DNA of 64,000 nt from Chrysomallon squamiferum (taxonomy: Eukaryota > Mollusca > Gastropoda > Neomphalida > Peltospiridae): the NCBI GenBank assembly GCA_012295275.1, contig CM022677.1, positions 7,725,922 to 7,789,921 on the forward strand, written 5' to 3'. Positions 52,011 to 63,924 of this stretch are shown piece after piece (within the stretch, counting starts at the first letter, position 1; each line of letters begins with the position of its first letter). Under the pieces are notes generated by a model. The model worked only from the letters and a program-made list of their open reading frames with translations, ran no database searches and was not told the DNA's origin. Position numbers and translations under genes: made by a program.

Positions 52011-52691
52011 AATTGCCGTTTTATTTCTCCTTATTTAACATTTCTTTTTATGTCAAATTTCAATCGTGAAGAACGTAACACTGGTTTAATCTAAATTCTG
52101 TGTAAATTAGTCTCCGCTTAACGATATCTCACTTAAGGAACGAAAGAATAAAAGCTAATAATAATGACGAAAAGACATTAGATTTATACTAATAAAAAAA
52201 TGTATATAAATATATTTTTCTTTTGTATGTGTGTATATTTGTGTATTCAACACAAACACAAAGTACTTCTGTATGTATATGTGCACACACGTTATTAATT
52301 TTTGATTCTTTACATATTTAAATACATTATTAGTTATCATTTTTGAGTTTTCCATGAAATAAATATTTGGCAACAACACTTGTTATTCCATTTAAAATGT
52401 ATTTTAACAAGTAAAATTTAGTAACTTTCATTCACTATTACTCATGATTTCGGTGAGTTACAATTTAAAAAATTCTTAGACCAAATTTATACATTTATTG
52501 CCTTCACAAAGTATACAAATCATTTCATTTTATTTTGTATTTTGTCCTGTTTTGTGTGAATGAATACCCCAGTATGCAGATAAAAAAATAAATTAAAAAA
52601 ATACAATTTTTATTTGAATCAGAAATCAACCTGTTTTAGTATTACCAATTAATATTATTTATTTTTATTGTTATTATTATTATTATTATTG

Positions 52692-52731
<40 letters not shown>

Positions 52732-52746
52732 GATTATTATTACTTC

Positions 52747-52777
<31 letters not shown>

Positions 52778-54051
52778 TTATGAATATTATAAGCAACTGA
52801 CCATGGATACTAATTTTCATAAGGGAAATAACTCTCTTTTGATAAAACTTTATTTATATTGTTAAAACTTGAAATAAAGTTTTAGAAAGCAAATACAATT
52901 TCCCACCCAAATTAAAACAAAAACACCCTGAAAAGAATTTTATATTTTTTTATTTACCAAGAATCAGTAATAATGAATTAAAAAATTAAATTCAACAGCA
53001 ACATTGTAACAAATATAAAAATTATTTAATTAAAAATGCCTATAAAAAACATAATACTGATACTGTCAAATTACATGTGCATTATAAACAAATAACAAAA
53101 CTAATGTAAAAAGAAAATATAATTTAACTATAGCTGTTACTTATTTTTTTTTTTTTTAGCTGTTTTAAATTATTACTAAAACTTATTTAATTACATTATT
53201 TAACTTGAGCTAGACATATGTTTTTTCTTTGTTTAAAGTCTGCTAAATAAATTGATTTGATGGTTTATTTGCTGAGTTTATTTTCTATTTTGTGGATATA
53301 TATGCACTCACATACACACACATACGAGACACAAAACAAACACAGAAAATAACACATATACAAACATTACAATAATCACACAACAGAAAATAAACACACA
53401 CAAATAGACACAGACACACATTCACTTAGGCAACATCGAAACATACACACAAACAGATATACCAACATACATACTGACATACATCCTCACACATACATTG
53501 CAGAACATAAATTTAATAAATAATAACTTATATTATCAAAAACACTTCTTATAATAACTGTCAATAACTGGCCAATGAAAACAACAAAGATAAAGATCAA
53601 ACTGAAAAAACAAATCTAATAAATATATGATTTCCTTTATAAACTTTGGTCAATTTATTTTATCAGCACATAATTATCAGTATCAATGCGTGTAATTAAC
53701 AGCATATTTTATCATGATATTCTGTGTATCAGAAAATATTGACTAGAGTATTAAAAAAGTCATACAAAGAGGATTGTAGAAATTGTTATTTTTCTATATC
53801 AGAACACTGGATAGAGGCAACAATCATCAGTTAAGTTGTTGAAATTATCATTCTTTGTAACAGCAAATGTTGTTTGAACAGTTTTAAAATCATTTTCTAT
53901 CAGAAAATACAGAATGGCATAGAAAACTTAACCTCTATAATCAGGAAAAAACTTGATATATTATTAACAATACCACTTATCACCAGACAAGCAGAACAAA
54001 AGAAAATATGTCAGAAAATACTGAATATATTATTAATAATATTATTTATCC
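52011..54051. other. intergenic AT-rich stretch
   Basis: No gene seen. It contains (TTA)n at about 52670-52775, AAGGGAAATAACTCTC at about 52829, and CA-rich imperfect repeats at 53307-53480. Confidence 0.5.
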
Positions 54052-55593
54052 TCATACAAACTGGAAAAGGGAAAATACTTTTCTCACAGAATGTACCTGA
54101 TAGAACTGTAACTGAAAACAGTTTTCTTTCATCAGATAAGCTACACAATCACTGTCACCAAATTCTACTTCAGTGTACACAGGCTGAGCTAAGCTGTAAG
54201 TGTGACGTTTCCATGACTCCTCTGTGTTCTGCAGAATTAGCTCAGGATGAGCTGAATCTTCAGCCTGTCTCACTTTCATCCTCTTCTCCACTTCTGAGAA
54301 AAACATTTCAATATTTAATATTAATGTAATTAGGTATTGGTTTGTATAGTTTATATTGTTAAAATTATCTTTGTTTGTCATCCAGTAGATGATATATTTT
54401 TCATTCTTAAACATTCATTCCTTTATTCGTATAGTCTGTAAAAAAACAATGACTATAACAAATCTCAGTTATATTTAAATATAAGCTTTCATTCCTGTCC
54501 ATTTTACAAAAAGAATGGACAAACTTTTATAAGCAGATGTATATAATTACCAATACAGGACTTCTTTTTAAATTTTAAAATTGTTTTATCAATTACCATT
54601 AATTGTTCTTAAATTTTTTTTATATATAGTTTCCTTCCCACGAGCATCAAAGCAAAAACCAACTACTTTGTTAAATCAGATGTACAACAGACACACCTAG
54701 GTATCATAATTATGAATATACACATTCTGAACAGGGAAAGACAGTGAAAGAAAGAAAGAAAGTGAAAGAGAGAATTAGAGTGGCTAGGAGAAAATCAGGG
54801 ATAGTGAGACAGAAATAAAAAAGACTGACATCATCACTATACCTGACTTTTGTCTCCAGTTCTGCACTTTTAACATCATCAACTTTTATGTTAATTCTTG
54901 ACACTATCACTGGTTGTCCAAATATCTCAGCCTAGATAACAATAAACACATTTTTTTAATTATTCATAATAATCATTGTTAGTGTTAAAGAACAATGTTA
55001 CAGTTGGGAGAAATATTAACAGAAAAAATTGCCAAAACAGATATTTACAGTTTATACGTTTACATATATATAGGTAGACATAGATAGATATATAGATAAA
55101 CAAACAGACTAAGTTACATAAAGTCACAGACTTACAGACAGACAGAAAGTTAGACAAATAGACAAATCTAAAATAAAAGAATACAGAGGTACATAGATGA
55201 ATTTATTAAGTAAAATTATTTAGAGACTGGCAGGTATTGGGTAGATAGATAGGTTGATGATGTAGACAATCAGACAGACAGACTGACAGGTTATTGTAGA
55301 CGTACACTAGTAAATAGATATATAGTTAATAGACTAGGCAAATGTAACAATAACACACACACACACACACACACGTATATACACATGCACACAGAAATAG
55401 CGAGAGACTGACAGACTGGGAGAAGAAGGTAAACCAAATGACATTTATATATAATTAATCAAACACTGATGATTTAAATGGAATACCTCTCCTCTGTTGA
55501 AGCAATCTATAGCCTTGTCTACATATACACAATCAGACATCAGTATCCATGCTATTCCTCTGTTTGAACATGTAACTGGATATTGGAAAATTC

Positions 55594-55800
55594 AAGCAGT
55601 AGTAGTAGTTATAGTAGCAGTAGTAGTAGCAGTGGTAGTAGTAATTTTAGTAGCAGTAGCAGTAGTAGCAGTGGTAGTAGTAGTTTTAGTAGTAGCAGGA
55701 GAGGAGGAGTAGCAGGAGTAGCAGTTGTAACAGCAACATAAACAACAGTAGTAGTTGTAATAGTAGTAGTTGTAGTAGTAGTAGTAATAATAACGGTAAT
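55594..55800. repeat. (AGT)n-rich triplet tract
   Basis: About 200 bases of AGT/AGC/TAG triplets in an intron of the eight-exon gene. Confidence 0.95.
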
Positions 55801-56941
55801 ACATTATAATAAGACTAATAATGATAGTAATATTAATAATAATTGTAATAAGACAAATAAAATAATACATAAAATAATAATACTAATAATATTAAAAATA
55901 AAAATGTAAAAATAATAATCATAATAAGATATTATATTATATTAACAATAAAAAAGTACCATATTATAATAATACAAAATAAGATTAATAACAATAAAAT
56001 TCACAGAAATCAAAAAGAAGAAAAGAATATATAACAATAATAGCTTGCATTTTAATTTATTAACAATCAAGAATTATTAAAAAAAAAAAAAAAACCAAGA
56101 ACAAACAATAGAATTAATTTATTAAGACAGACATTTAATAAAAAAAAAATTAAAAATTAAAATTAAAAAAAAACTAGAAAAAAGTATTTTCACCTTCATA
56201 AGAACTACTTCCTCTACAGAGCAGTCTGCCTCCATGTCAAAGAGAGGTTCTGGTTTCTGAATACTTGCATTTCCAGACAGGTTGAATGCATACACAGCCC
56301 TTGCACGATGATCAGCTAGCTACAGTGAAAGTGTGATTTTAACAACTGTTTATATGTGAGAAGAAATATATTGTTCTTTACATTAAAAAGAAAGGAAAGT
56401 TTTAGAAATTAATGTAAAAGTTGATAAATATGTTAAGTATTGTAATAAGAAATGTTATTTCATGTTAATCATTTCTTATTTATTAATTTCTCTTGCTCCT
56501 CTCTCTTTCTCACACATTTTTTGTTAACTTTATTTCCTTGTTCTTTTATTTCTAAATACATACACAGATTGTATTGAAAACAAAATACATTCATATGTGC
56601 GTGTGCATGTGTGTGTGTATTTGTTATAATAAAATCAGTGTATGTATTTGTAAAGAAAATAAAGTTAATAAAAATAATAGGACTTTTTAAAACTATTTAT
56701 CCAAAAATTACACATGCACACATATATATATATATATACTTGACACACACACACACACAAAAAAAAAAAAAAAAATTCCTTAACTGAATACAGCACATAC
56801 ATATACTTTGTTTATTACCTGAAGCCAGGTAGGTACTTCTCCATCTTTCTTGCCCCCAGTGATAGTCAACAGACAGAATACACTCCTTAGAGGCTAGAAA
56901 TTTGATATATTTTCATCACTTTCTGTTCACTTCTATATTAT

Positions 56942-56944
<3 letters not shown>

Positions 56945-57009
<65 letters not shown>
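56945..57009. repeat. (AG)n microsatellite
   Basis: About 32 perfect AG units. Confidence 0.98.
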
Positions 57010-57010
<1 letters not shown>

Positions 57011-57733
57011 GTTTATTATTACAAAAATAATAATCATAAATCAAATATAGAAAACGCACATGCCTTAATAATTCATAAAATAGAAGAAGATAATTTAAAT
57101 AAATGATACTTTCTTCTCTCTTTCTGCACACACACACACACACATCAGTAACTACATTTTTTGTTAACTTTATTTTCTTGTTCTTTTTTTATTTTATTAT
57201 AACAGAGAGAGAGAGAGAGAATGTTTATTATTACAGATAGATACATAGAAAGATAGACAGATAGCTGTGAATTGTTATTACTGCACTACTACATACTATA
57301 TAATCACTCACCATGACCTTTCAACATGGCTGCAGTGTCAGAAGTTGACCGTTTCCTTTATCTGTGAGAATGGCTGGACAGCACATCATATTACCCAGCA
57401 TTCCTAGAGAGAGATAAATAAATAAATAAATGAGAAGACAAATTTCAATGAATAAGAACCATATAAATGTTAAAATAAAAAATAATTAAAACTGTTTACC
57501 AGGATGTCCTCCAATTGCTGTCAGTTAAATCAGGAAGCTGTCTCCAACTGAAGGGAGACAACTACAAGATGATTCAATTTTGCTCCCCTGAATTATTGAC
57601 AGTGAGACCTTAAAATTAATTAAATTTATATAAATATTTAAAAAGAAAACAAAACAACAATAGCATTAACAATAATAAACCCTTTTATTTAGTATTCTGT
57701 TTTTTTTTCTTCTTATTTTTACAATTGGATTAG

Positions 57734-57796
57734 CTTAGGTTAGAGTTAGGGTTAGGATTAGTGTTAGGGTTAAGACTAGGGTAAGGGTTAGGTTTA
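57734..57796. repeat. interstitial telomere-like (TTAGGG)n tract
   Basis: Degenerate TTAGGG repeats: GTTAGGGTTAGGATTAGTG, TTAGGGTTAAGAC and AGGGTAAGGGTTAGG. TTAGGG is the molluscan telomere unit. The tract lies in an intron. Confidence 0.85.
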
Positions 57797-58170
57797 GACT
57801 ATTTATTTATTTATTTATTTATTACTTCTGCTGATGCTATTTCTACTACTGCTACAGTATAACTGCTATTATCACCACCACATTACATACTGCTGCTGAT
57901 GTTTTTGGTACTAATTATTTTGTATTTAATTTTATAAAAATTTGCATTTGTTTTAGTGAAAAATATAAAAATAATTTATTATGTCAAGCTTACCTAATAA
58001 ACTAATGAATTTCCACCAGTATTCAAGCTCTTGAACTCAGAGTTGTGTCCCTTGGTGGTATAAACAAAGACTAAGGGCTCCGTCAGTTTCAATCTTAAAA
58101 TTAAGTAAAACAGGCCTGAGTATTTTGTACACAGCGTTTAAACATATAAACTGATAACCAAATATTTCTT

Positions 58171-58172
<2 letters not shown>

Positions 58173-58202
<30 letters not shown>
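58173..58202. repeat. (AC)n microsatellite with a trace of the copy A minisatellite
   Basis: The AC run is followed by TAGTAGCAATTATCACTGTT, the reverse complement of the unit at 48590-49285. Confidence 0.8.
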
Positions 58203-58205
<3 letters not shown>

Positions 58206-58442
58206 TTATCTGAGTAGTAGCAATTATCACTGTTGCTGATACACACACATTCACTCACACACACACATGGTTCTATCCATCTTGTGGAAGTCATAAATAA
58301 ATCACTAATCCCATTCATGGTACTCAAATAAGACAGTGGACTAGGCCACAGGGTTGAGTGTCGTCCCATCCTGTCAAATCCCATGTACCGGCCACAGAGG
58401 AATAACAAAACAAGTTGAATTTGTGTATTTGTTTATTTAACA

Positions 58443-58657
58443 TTCAAGCACTATATTCAGAGATAGTATTATTCAAAGTTCAAGCACTATGTTCAGAGAT
58501 AGTATTACTCAAAGTTCAAGCACTATATTCAGAGATAGTATTATTCAAAGTTCAAGCACTATGTTCAGAGATAGTATTACTCAAAGTTCAAGCACTTTAT
58601 TCAGATAGTATTATTCAAAGTTCAAGCACTATGTTCAGAGTTAGTAGTATTCAAAGT
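58443..58657. repeat. 36 bp tandem repeat, six copies
   Basis: TTCAAGCACTATATTCAGAG-type units begin at 58443, 58479, 58515, 58551, 58587 and 58621 (the fifth is two bases short). TATATTC and TATGTTC variants alternate, so a 72-base higher-order unit was amplified. Confidence 0.95.
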
Positions 58658-58699
58658 TCAGGGATACTGTGTTCAGATACACTATGATCAACCGAGTTA

Positions 58700-59310
58700 C
58701 TAAGTCAAATTTTCACAAGGTGTCCAACTGCATCGAGGTACTGGAGAAGTGTCTTGTCTCCAGCCTACAACTGTCTCTTGAGACGTCCTACACCTCCAAA
58801 CTGTCTCTTGAGACGTCCTACACCTCCAAACTGTCTCTTGAGACGTCCTACAACACCAAACTGTCTCTTGAGACGTCCTACACCTCCAAACTGGATCTGA
58901 ATTATTTTGTCCCACTCTGCCTTCTCGATTCCTTAGATGAGGTCTACAAATCTGTTGAGCCTTGAATGGAACCTGGCAACAACGCAAACATGAGAGGGAT
59001 CCATGTACAATGTAAAACTGGTTCAACAAACCAGGTCAAGAGGAGAATGTCCTGTCCATGTAGATTGTCTCAGCTGTCTGTAGATCTCTGGCTGATCATC
59101 AGTTGAGAACTCCACCATCTTGTCAGCATCTCCATCCGAGAACAAGAGGAAGCATCTTGTGTTTGTGTCCAGGGTGCTTGTAGGTGCAGCTCTTCTCTGG
59201 AGGCTGGGAGGACGGGGATGTGGTTTTATGATAAGGATACAAGGCGCTGTTCACACCGTGGAAGATAGACAAGGCGAGAACGTCATTGTCATCTTGGCAA
59301 TAACATAGAA
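58700..59310 (-). pseudogene. MULE transposase relic with an internal 30 bp tandem repeat
   Basis: Read on the minus strand, 59190-58930 gives, across shifts, FSDGDADKMVEFSTDDQPEI, ETIYMDRTFSS and LLNQFYIVHGSL. This is the Asp-containing catalytic start of MULE transposases (typically YMDGTFK...LFxQLYTIH). Stops and frameshifts abound. At 58770-58889 four exact-length 30-base units (CTGTCTCTTGAGACGTCC core) interrupt it. Sequence here is clearly less AT-rich than its neighbours. It is inactive. Confidence 0.6.
58770..58889. repeat. 30 bp tandem repeat, four copies
   Basis: Units start at 58770, 58800, 58830 and 58860; only the third has an AACACC change. The unit contains a CTCTTGAGACG near-palindrome. 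Its length is a multiple of three, so frame would have been kept. Confidence 0.97.
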
Positions 59311-59583
59311 AAAGTTAGCAAGTACATTTACAGAGACACACATAAACAGACAGACAGAAACAAACACACCAACTAACCCTAAATGTACCAATGACAGATG
59401 ACAAATACACTGAAATGCCAAACACAGACACAAATAGAATGACAAAGAATGAATGAGAAAGAAAATACAAAGAAGAAAGAGAGAGTGTTAAGTAGAATGA
59501 TGTTGATAATTATGGATAAAGAAGAAAGAAAAGAAAAATATACAGAAAAAATAAGATATAATAATATACAAATCTAAATTAAC
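59311..59583. other. A-rich spacer
   Basis: ACAGACAGACAG and GAAAGAAA-type sequence, no gene seen. Confidence 0.4.
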
Positions 59584-59639
59584 CATCAACAGTAAGTGTT
59601 TGGTTGTTAACTTTTGCATCATTCAGATGAAAAGCAGTC

Positions 59640-60910
59640 ATCTTTGGATGATTGCAAACAGCAGACAAAATCTGTGTACACAATTTAGTGATACCAGCGG
59701 TTTATTCCCGATTCTGGCAGTGAGATTATAACACATCTTAATTGGACACGCCAGTTGTTCCATTTCTGGCATTTTATTTCTCACCCTTACTAATTGGTGT
59801 TCCGTCACCTTAATTGATGTACTTTTGTCCACAATTTGTAGGACAATCACTCAGACTCTACGCAAGAAATGTCACAGAAAACACTCCACTGCAAGCTGAC
59901 AAGTAGGAAGCTGTGTCCCGGGTACACATGACGTGATCCAATCCCAGCTGGAAGAGCTTGTTCTTGTCTTCTTCAGTGCGGTGGGACTTCCTTGGTTTCT
60001 GTCCACCTTCCAGCTGCAGCAGATGGGCTTCCTTGTTGGTGTTCTCTGACTTGAACAGAAGAATCAGCTCATATATGTTCATGTGTGGTTTCACTCCTCT
60101 CTTAGCCAACCTACTGTTGTAACATTCACAGTTGTTGTTTGTCCTAGGGGTGTTGCTCCTGAAGTGGTTCCAAATGGTCAATGGAAAGTTGCCATTAATC
60201 CACGTATCCCTTCAGATGTGTAGATGGCATCAAATGACGAATCACATTGTGCACTGCGATTTCAAAATCCACGATCACAGTTTTAGGTTCAACAGAACAA
60301 TTCTGGCACATACACATGGATTAGGTGACAATGAATCACATACAGCTGGTAAAAGATCTTCCGACAGATCTTGAATGTTTCATCCATTGATGTAGTCTCA
60401 GACTCGCAAAGTCTCCTAAAATCAGCACCAGTACCAAACACGATGATTCTACTCTCCACCTGCATGTCATCCACATGGACAAAATCAGAAGCCAACTCTG
60501 TCTTGGTCCACTCACCTTCCAGGTGTATATCCATGGCTGCCTTTGGAGTTTGCAGACTTTTTCGCTCTCTGTCAGTACAAGCAGGATTTGATGCCCTCAA
60601 ACATACTCAGCTTGGAAGCTCTGTCCTGAGGTGTTGCGTCTCCATACTTGGTCAACAATTTCTTCCTCTCCTCTTCATGTATCTTTGGGAAACTGGTCAG
60701 CTCCTCCCATGCTTGCTTGGTCAGTAGGTGGACAGCAATTTCACTCTCATCCGAGGAATGGATGTGGTCTTTACCTCTCCCGACCACAGCCCCATCCAGT
60801 GTAGTAGTCACGGTGGCAAGGCACCTTGAATACAGACATCTCTATGACATTCTTGTTATTAATCCGCCGTGCATACCTATATCCAATGATCTTGTTAAAA
60901 TTGGTAATAT
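59640..60910 (-). pseudogene. FLYWCH-MULE transposase pseudogene
   Basis: Read right to left, 60905-60745 gives a FLYWCH zinc finger in pieces (GYRYARRINNKNVI, a shift, RCLYSRCLATVTTTLDG, then HIH). Next come PQDRASKLSMFEGIKSCLY, MDIHLEGEWTKTELASDF, RRLCESETTSMDETFKICRK with IFYQLYVIH, and TVIVDFEIAVHNVIRHLM (catalytic core pieces). The tail is TIWNHFRSNTPRTNNNCECY and NIYELILLF at 60175-60050, a typical MULE C-terminus. The segment between DFEIAVHN and WNHF is largely deleted and frames shift several times. MULE enzymes cut and paste DNA; this copy is dead. No terminal inverted repeats were identified. Confidence 0.8.
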
Positions 60911-61069
60911 TTCCTGTCTCCAGATTTTACTGAGATACAACATTAATTTCATGTCTCCAAACATTAATTTTCTTACAGTCTCTATTCCGGCTCACCTCTG
61001 CTCTTCACTGCTCATTAAAGTTAATCTCATTAATCGCCCCCTCTGTTCTTCAGGCATTTTGTTAATCGC

Positions 61070-61305
61070 AGTTGTAGTAGTTTTAGTAGTAGTAACAGTT
61101 GTAGTAGCAGTTGTAGCAGAATTCATAGTTGTGCTAGTAGTGGTAACAATACTAGAAGTAGTAATAGTTTAAATATTAATAGAACTAGTAGTAGTAATAG
61201 TGGTAGAATTAGCTTAGGTTTTATAGTAGTAGTAAATACAACAAGAAGAGGTAGTAAATAAGTGGAGCCACCACAGTTGTAGCAGTAGTAATAGTAGTAG
61301 TAGTA

Positions 61306-61336
<31 letters not shown>

Positions 61337-61440
61337 AAGTAGTAGTAGTAGTAGTAGCAGTAGTAGTAGCAGTAGTAGTAGTAGTAGCAGCAGTAGTAGT
61401 AGTAGTAGTACAAGTAATAGATGTAATAATGGTAGTAAAA
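61070..61440. repeat. (TAG)n-rich triplet tract
   Basis: Long runs of GTAGTAGTA with GCA and GAA variants; mirror of the CTA-rich intron of copy A. Confidence 0.95.
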
Positions 61441-61554
61441 ATAACATAATTAACACATAGTATAAGTAACAACAGTAGAAATAGCAATATAGAAGGAGCA
61501 GAAGTAGCAATATTAATAACTAATTGATACTGCTGGAGAAATACATATACTACT

Positions 61555-61945
61555 AATAATAATAACAATAACAATATCAATAACAATAATAATATTAATA
61601 ATAACACTAACACTAACAATAATTATATTAATAATAACACTAACACTAACAATAATAATAATACTGACAACAACAACAACAATAAGAAGAAGAAGAAGAA
61701 GAAGAAAACGAAGAAGATGAAGAAGAAGAGAAAATAAGAATTTATTTTTCACAGGTATACATATATAAATATAAAAATAATTTCTTTGTTGTTGGATATT
61801 ATTATTATTATTATTATTAATATTATTATTATTATTATTATCATTACTATTATTATTATTATTATTATTATTACTACCACTACTATTATTATTATTACTA
61901 CTACCACTACTATTATTATCGCTATTATTATTATTATTATTATAA
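61555..61945. repeat. AAT/AAC/GAA then TTA triplet tracts
   Basis: AATAAC repeats, GAAGAA at 61684-61730, then TTA/CTA repeats at 61797-61942. Open frames through these are compositional. Confidence 0.95.
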
Positions 61946-62081
61946 AAGATTTTATAACAGTTATAATTAAGATTACTCACAGCACTCGCAGTGTCTGTTT
62001 TGTTGGTGGTGAGGCTAAGGAAGATCACTGTTGTTAGAACACATTGCCAAACACACAGCTCAGAAAGCCTGGATTCCAAGA

Positions 62082-62639
62082 CTGTTTCCTGATAAGTTCT
62101 AAACCTAGTTAAAAAATAAGTAAATAAACAAAAATAAAGGTGTTAATAATTAATGAAAATATAGAATACTAAAATATTCACTAGGTTGTAATATTAAATA
62201 AAATAATAAAAAGATTAATAATATCCAATATTATGTAATTCAGTATGATTATATTTTAAATAAATAAAAAATAATAAGAAAATAAATAAATAAATGATAC
62301 ATACATCCATACATACATACAATGGATAGATACATAGAAGATAGATAGAAAGATTTATAAATAAATAAAAATAAATAAAACAAAAATAATCAACTGTCTA
62401 CTAAAACTTGTTTTAAGAGCATTTTTATAAATTAAAACTATAAATAAATTTAGAATTATTTAAAAAACTGATTCTTAAGCTATTTATATTCAGAATTATC
62501 AAAAGAGAACTTAAAGAAAGATTATCTCTTTGTTATACTTCAAAAAATATTACAACTTTGACAATAATTGTTAAAAATCATAATGAAAAGAAACAGAGAA
62601 AAAAGAAACTTGCTAATTAGGTACAAATAAGAAATGATA
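62082..62639. other. AT-rich intron of LRR copy B
   Basis: ATAAATAA and ATACATACA simple sequence; no exon seen. Confidence 0.45.
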
Positions 62640-63615
62640 TAAAGACACAGACTGACATACAGAAGGACAAACAGATAAGTATATAGTAAGTAGAGACCCA
62701 GGTAAACAGAGAGATTCTCAGAAAGAAATACACACAGCCAAACATATAAGTATATAGTAAGTACAGACATAGGTATATATACAGATTATCAGAAAGAAAT
62801 ACAGATGAACAGATAAGTATATAGTAAGTACAGACATAGGTATATAGACAGATTCTCAGAAAGAAATACATACAGACAAACATATAAGTATATAGTAAGT
62901 ACAGACATAGATATATAGACAGATTCTCAGAAAGAAATACACACAGCCAAACATATAAGTATATAGTAAGTACAGACATAGGTATATATATAGATTATCA
63001 GAAAGAAATACAGACAAACATATAAGTATATAGTAAGTACAGACTTAGGTATATAGACAGATTCTCAGAAAGAAATACATACAGACAAACAGATAAGTAT
63101 ATAGTAAGTACAGACATAGGTATATAGCCAGCTGCTCAGAAAGAAATACAGACAAACAGATAAGTATATAGTAAGTACAGACATAGGTATATAGACAGAT
63201 TATCAGAAAGAAATACAGATGAACAGATAAGTATATAGTAAGTACAGACATAGGTATATAGACAGATTCTCAGAAAGAAATACATACAGACAAACAGATA
63301 AGTATATAGTAAGTACAGACATAGGTATATAGACAGCTGCTCAGAAAGAAATACAGACAAACATATAAGTATATAGTAAGTACAGACATAGGTATATAGA
63401 CAGATTCTCAGAAAGAAATACAAACAGATAAGTATACAGTAAGTAGAGACATAGGTATATAGACAGATTCTCAGAAAGAAATAGACACAGACAAACATAT
63501 AAGTATATAGTAAGTACAGACATAGGTATATAGACAGATTCTCAGAAAGAAATACAGACAAACAGATAAGTATACAGTAAGTAGAGACATAGGTATATAG
63601 ACAGATTCTCAGAAA
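62640..63615. repeat. minisatellite, about 67-78 bp unit, about 13 copies
   Basis: Units contain GATAAGTATATAGTAAGTAC, AGACATAGGTATATAGACAG and ATTCTCAGAAAGAAATAC. Length variation lies in the ACATACAGACAAAC part. A CTGCTCAG variant recurs at 63129 and 63336, showing multi-unit amplification. The unit has no stop in a minus-strand frame, which creates long false open frames. Confidence 0.95.
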
Positions 63616-63924
63616 GACAAATATATTTATCTGAACATTTTCAAGGAAAGAAATACAGACATACATAAAGAAAAGCAGAGAGAGATAGAAATAAAATAAA
63701 TAGGGAGACAGACAGAAAGAGAAATAGACAGATAGACTAATACATATTTACAGACATAATTACAGACTGAATATTTTTTAAAGGTTTTAAAATCTGACTA
63801 AGTGGTAAAGCTTGTGGCAATTTAAATCTTGGTCTGGCTGCTTTCAACAAAAAATCCAGTTTCACAATAAGATTAGTCAGTCAAGTCAAACTTTTTCTGC
63901 GTGAGTGGATCCATATCTTCCATG

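Larger units (their letters stand above)
54052..58093 (-). pseudogene. unidentified eight-exon gene, minus strand, with frame disruptions
   Basis: Exons follow right to left. 57994-58093 (LTEPLVFVYTTKGHNSEFKS). 57500-57608 (VSLSIIQGSKIESSCSCLPS, then an in-frame TAA before LTAIGGHP). 57312-57403 (MLGNMMCCPAILTDKGNGQL). 56819-56893 (SVFCLLTITGGKKDGEVPTW). 56194-56319 (LADHRARAVYAFNLSGNASI). 55487-55559 (GIAWILMSDCVYVDKAIDCF). 54843-54931 (EIFGQPVIVSRINIKVDDVK). 54052-54293 (YTEVEFGDSDCVAYLMKENC). GT/AG boundaries are good, and exons 2 to 3 and 4 to 5 join in phase, but exons 5 to 6 and 7 to 8 do not. Alternating hydrophobic strands suggest a beta-rich fold, perhaps a propeller, but I cannot name the family. 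It lies 1.5 kb downstream of LRR copy B in the same orientation and could be the C-terminal half of that gene. Confidence 0.5.
59584..63924 (-). pseudogene. leucine-rich-repeat gene, copy B, inverted and broken
   Basis: Minus-strand counterparts of copy A appear in the same order. 63767-63924 equals the end of exon 45164-45543 (shared GTTGAAAGCAGCCAGACCAA; here PLSQILKPLKNIQ stays open, but the donor is lost). 61981-62081 equals 46012-46111 (LESRLSELCVWQCVLTTVIF, open where copy A has a two-base insertion). 59584 to about 59632 equals the end of 47709-47785 (NDAKVNNQT; donor GTAAAT changed to GTTAAT). Triplet-rich introns also correspond. LRR exons matching 47221-47332 and 48034-48203 are missing, and a MULE relic adjoins the broken third exon. 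The two copies converge tail to tail. B is a pseudogene, yet each copy is intact where the other is damaged. Confidence 0.6.

Noticed and set aside
60648-61172. Plus-strand 174-codon open frame
   Set aside because: Antisense to the MULE transposase relic and running into a TAG triplet tract; the minus strand carries the recognisable motifs.
61123-62079. Open frames rich in Tyr, Leu or Asn around 61.1-62.0 kb
   Set aside because: Triplet repeats in all frames; only the 61981-62081 portion is supported, by homology to copy A.
62540-63666. Long minus-strand open frames rich in YTYLFV/FLSENLSIYLCL repeats
   Set aside because: They are translations of a 67-78 base minisatellite whose unit lacks stops; no start context, splice sites or non-repeat flanks.
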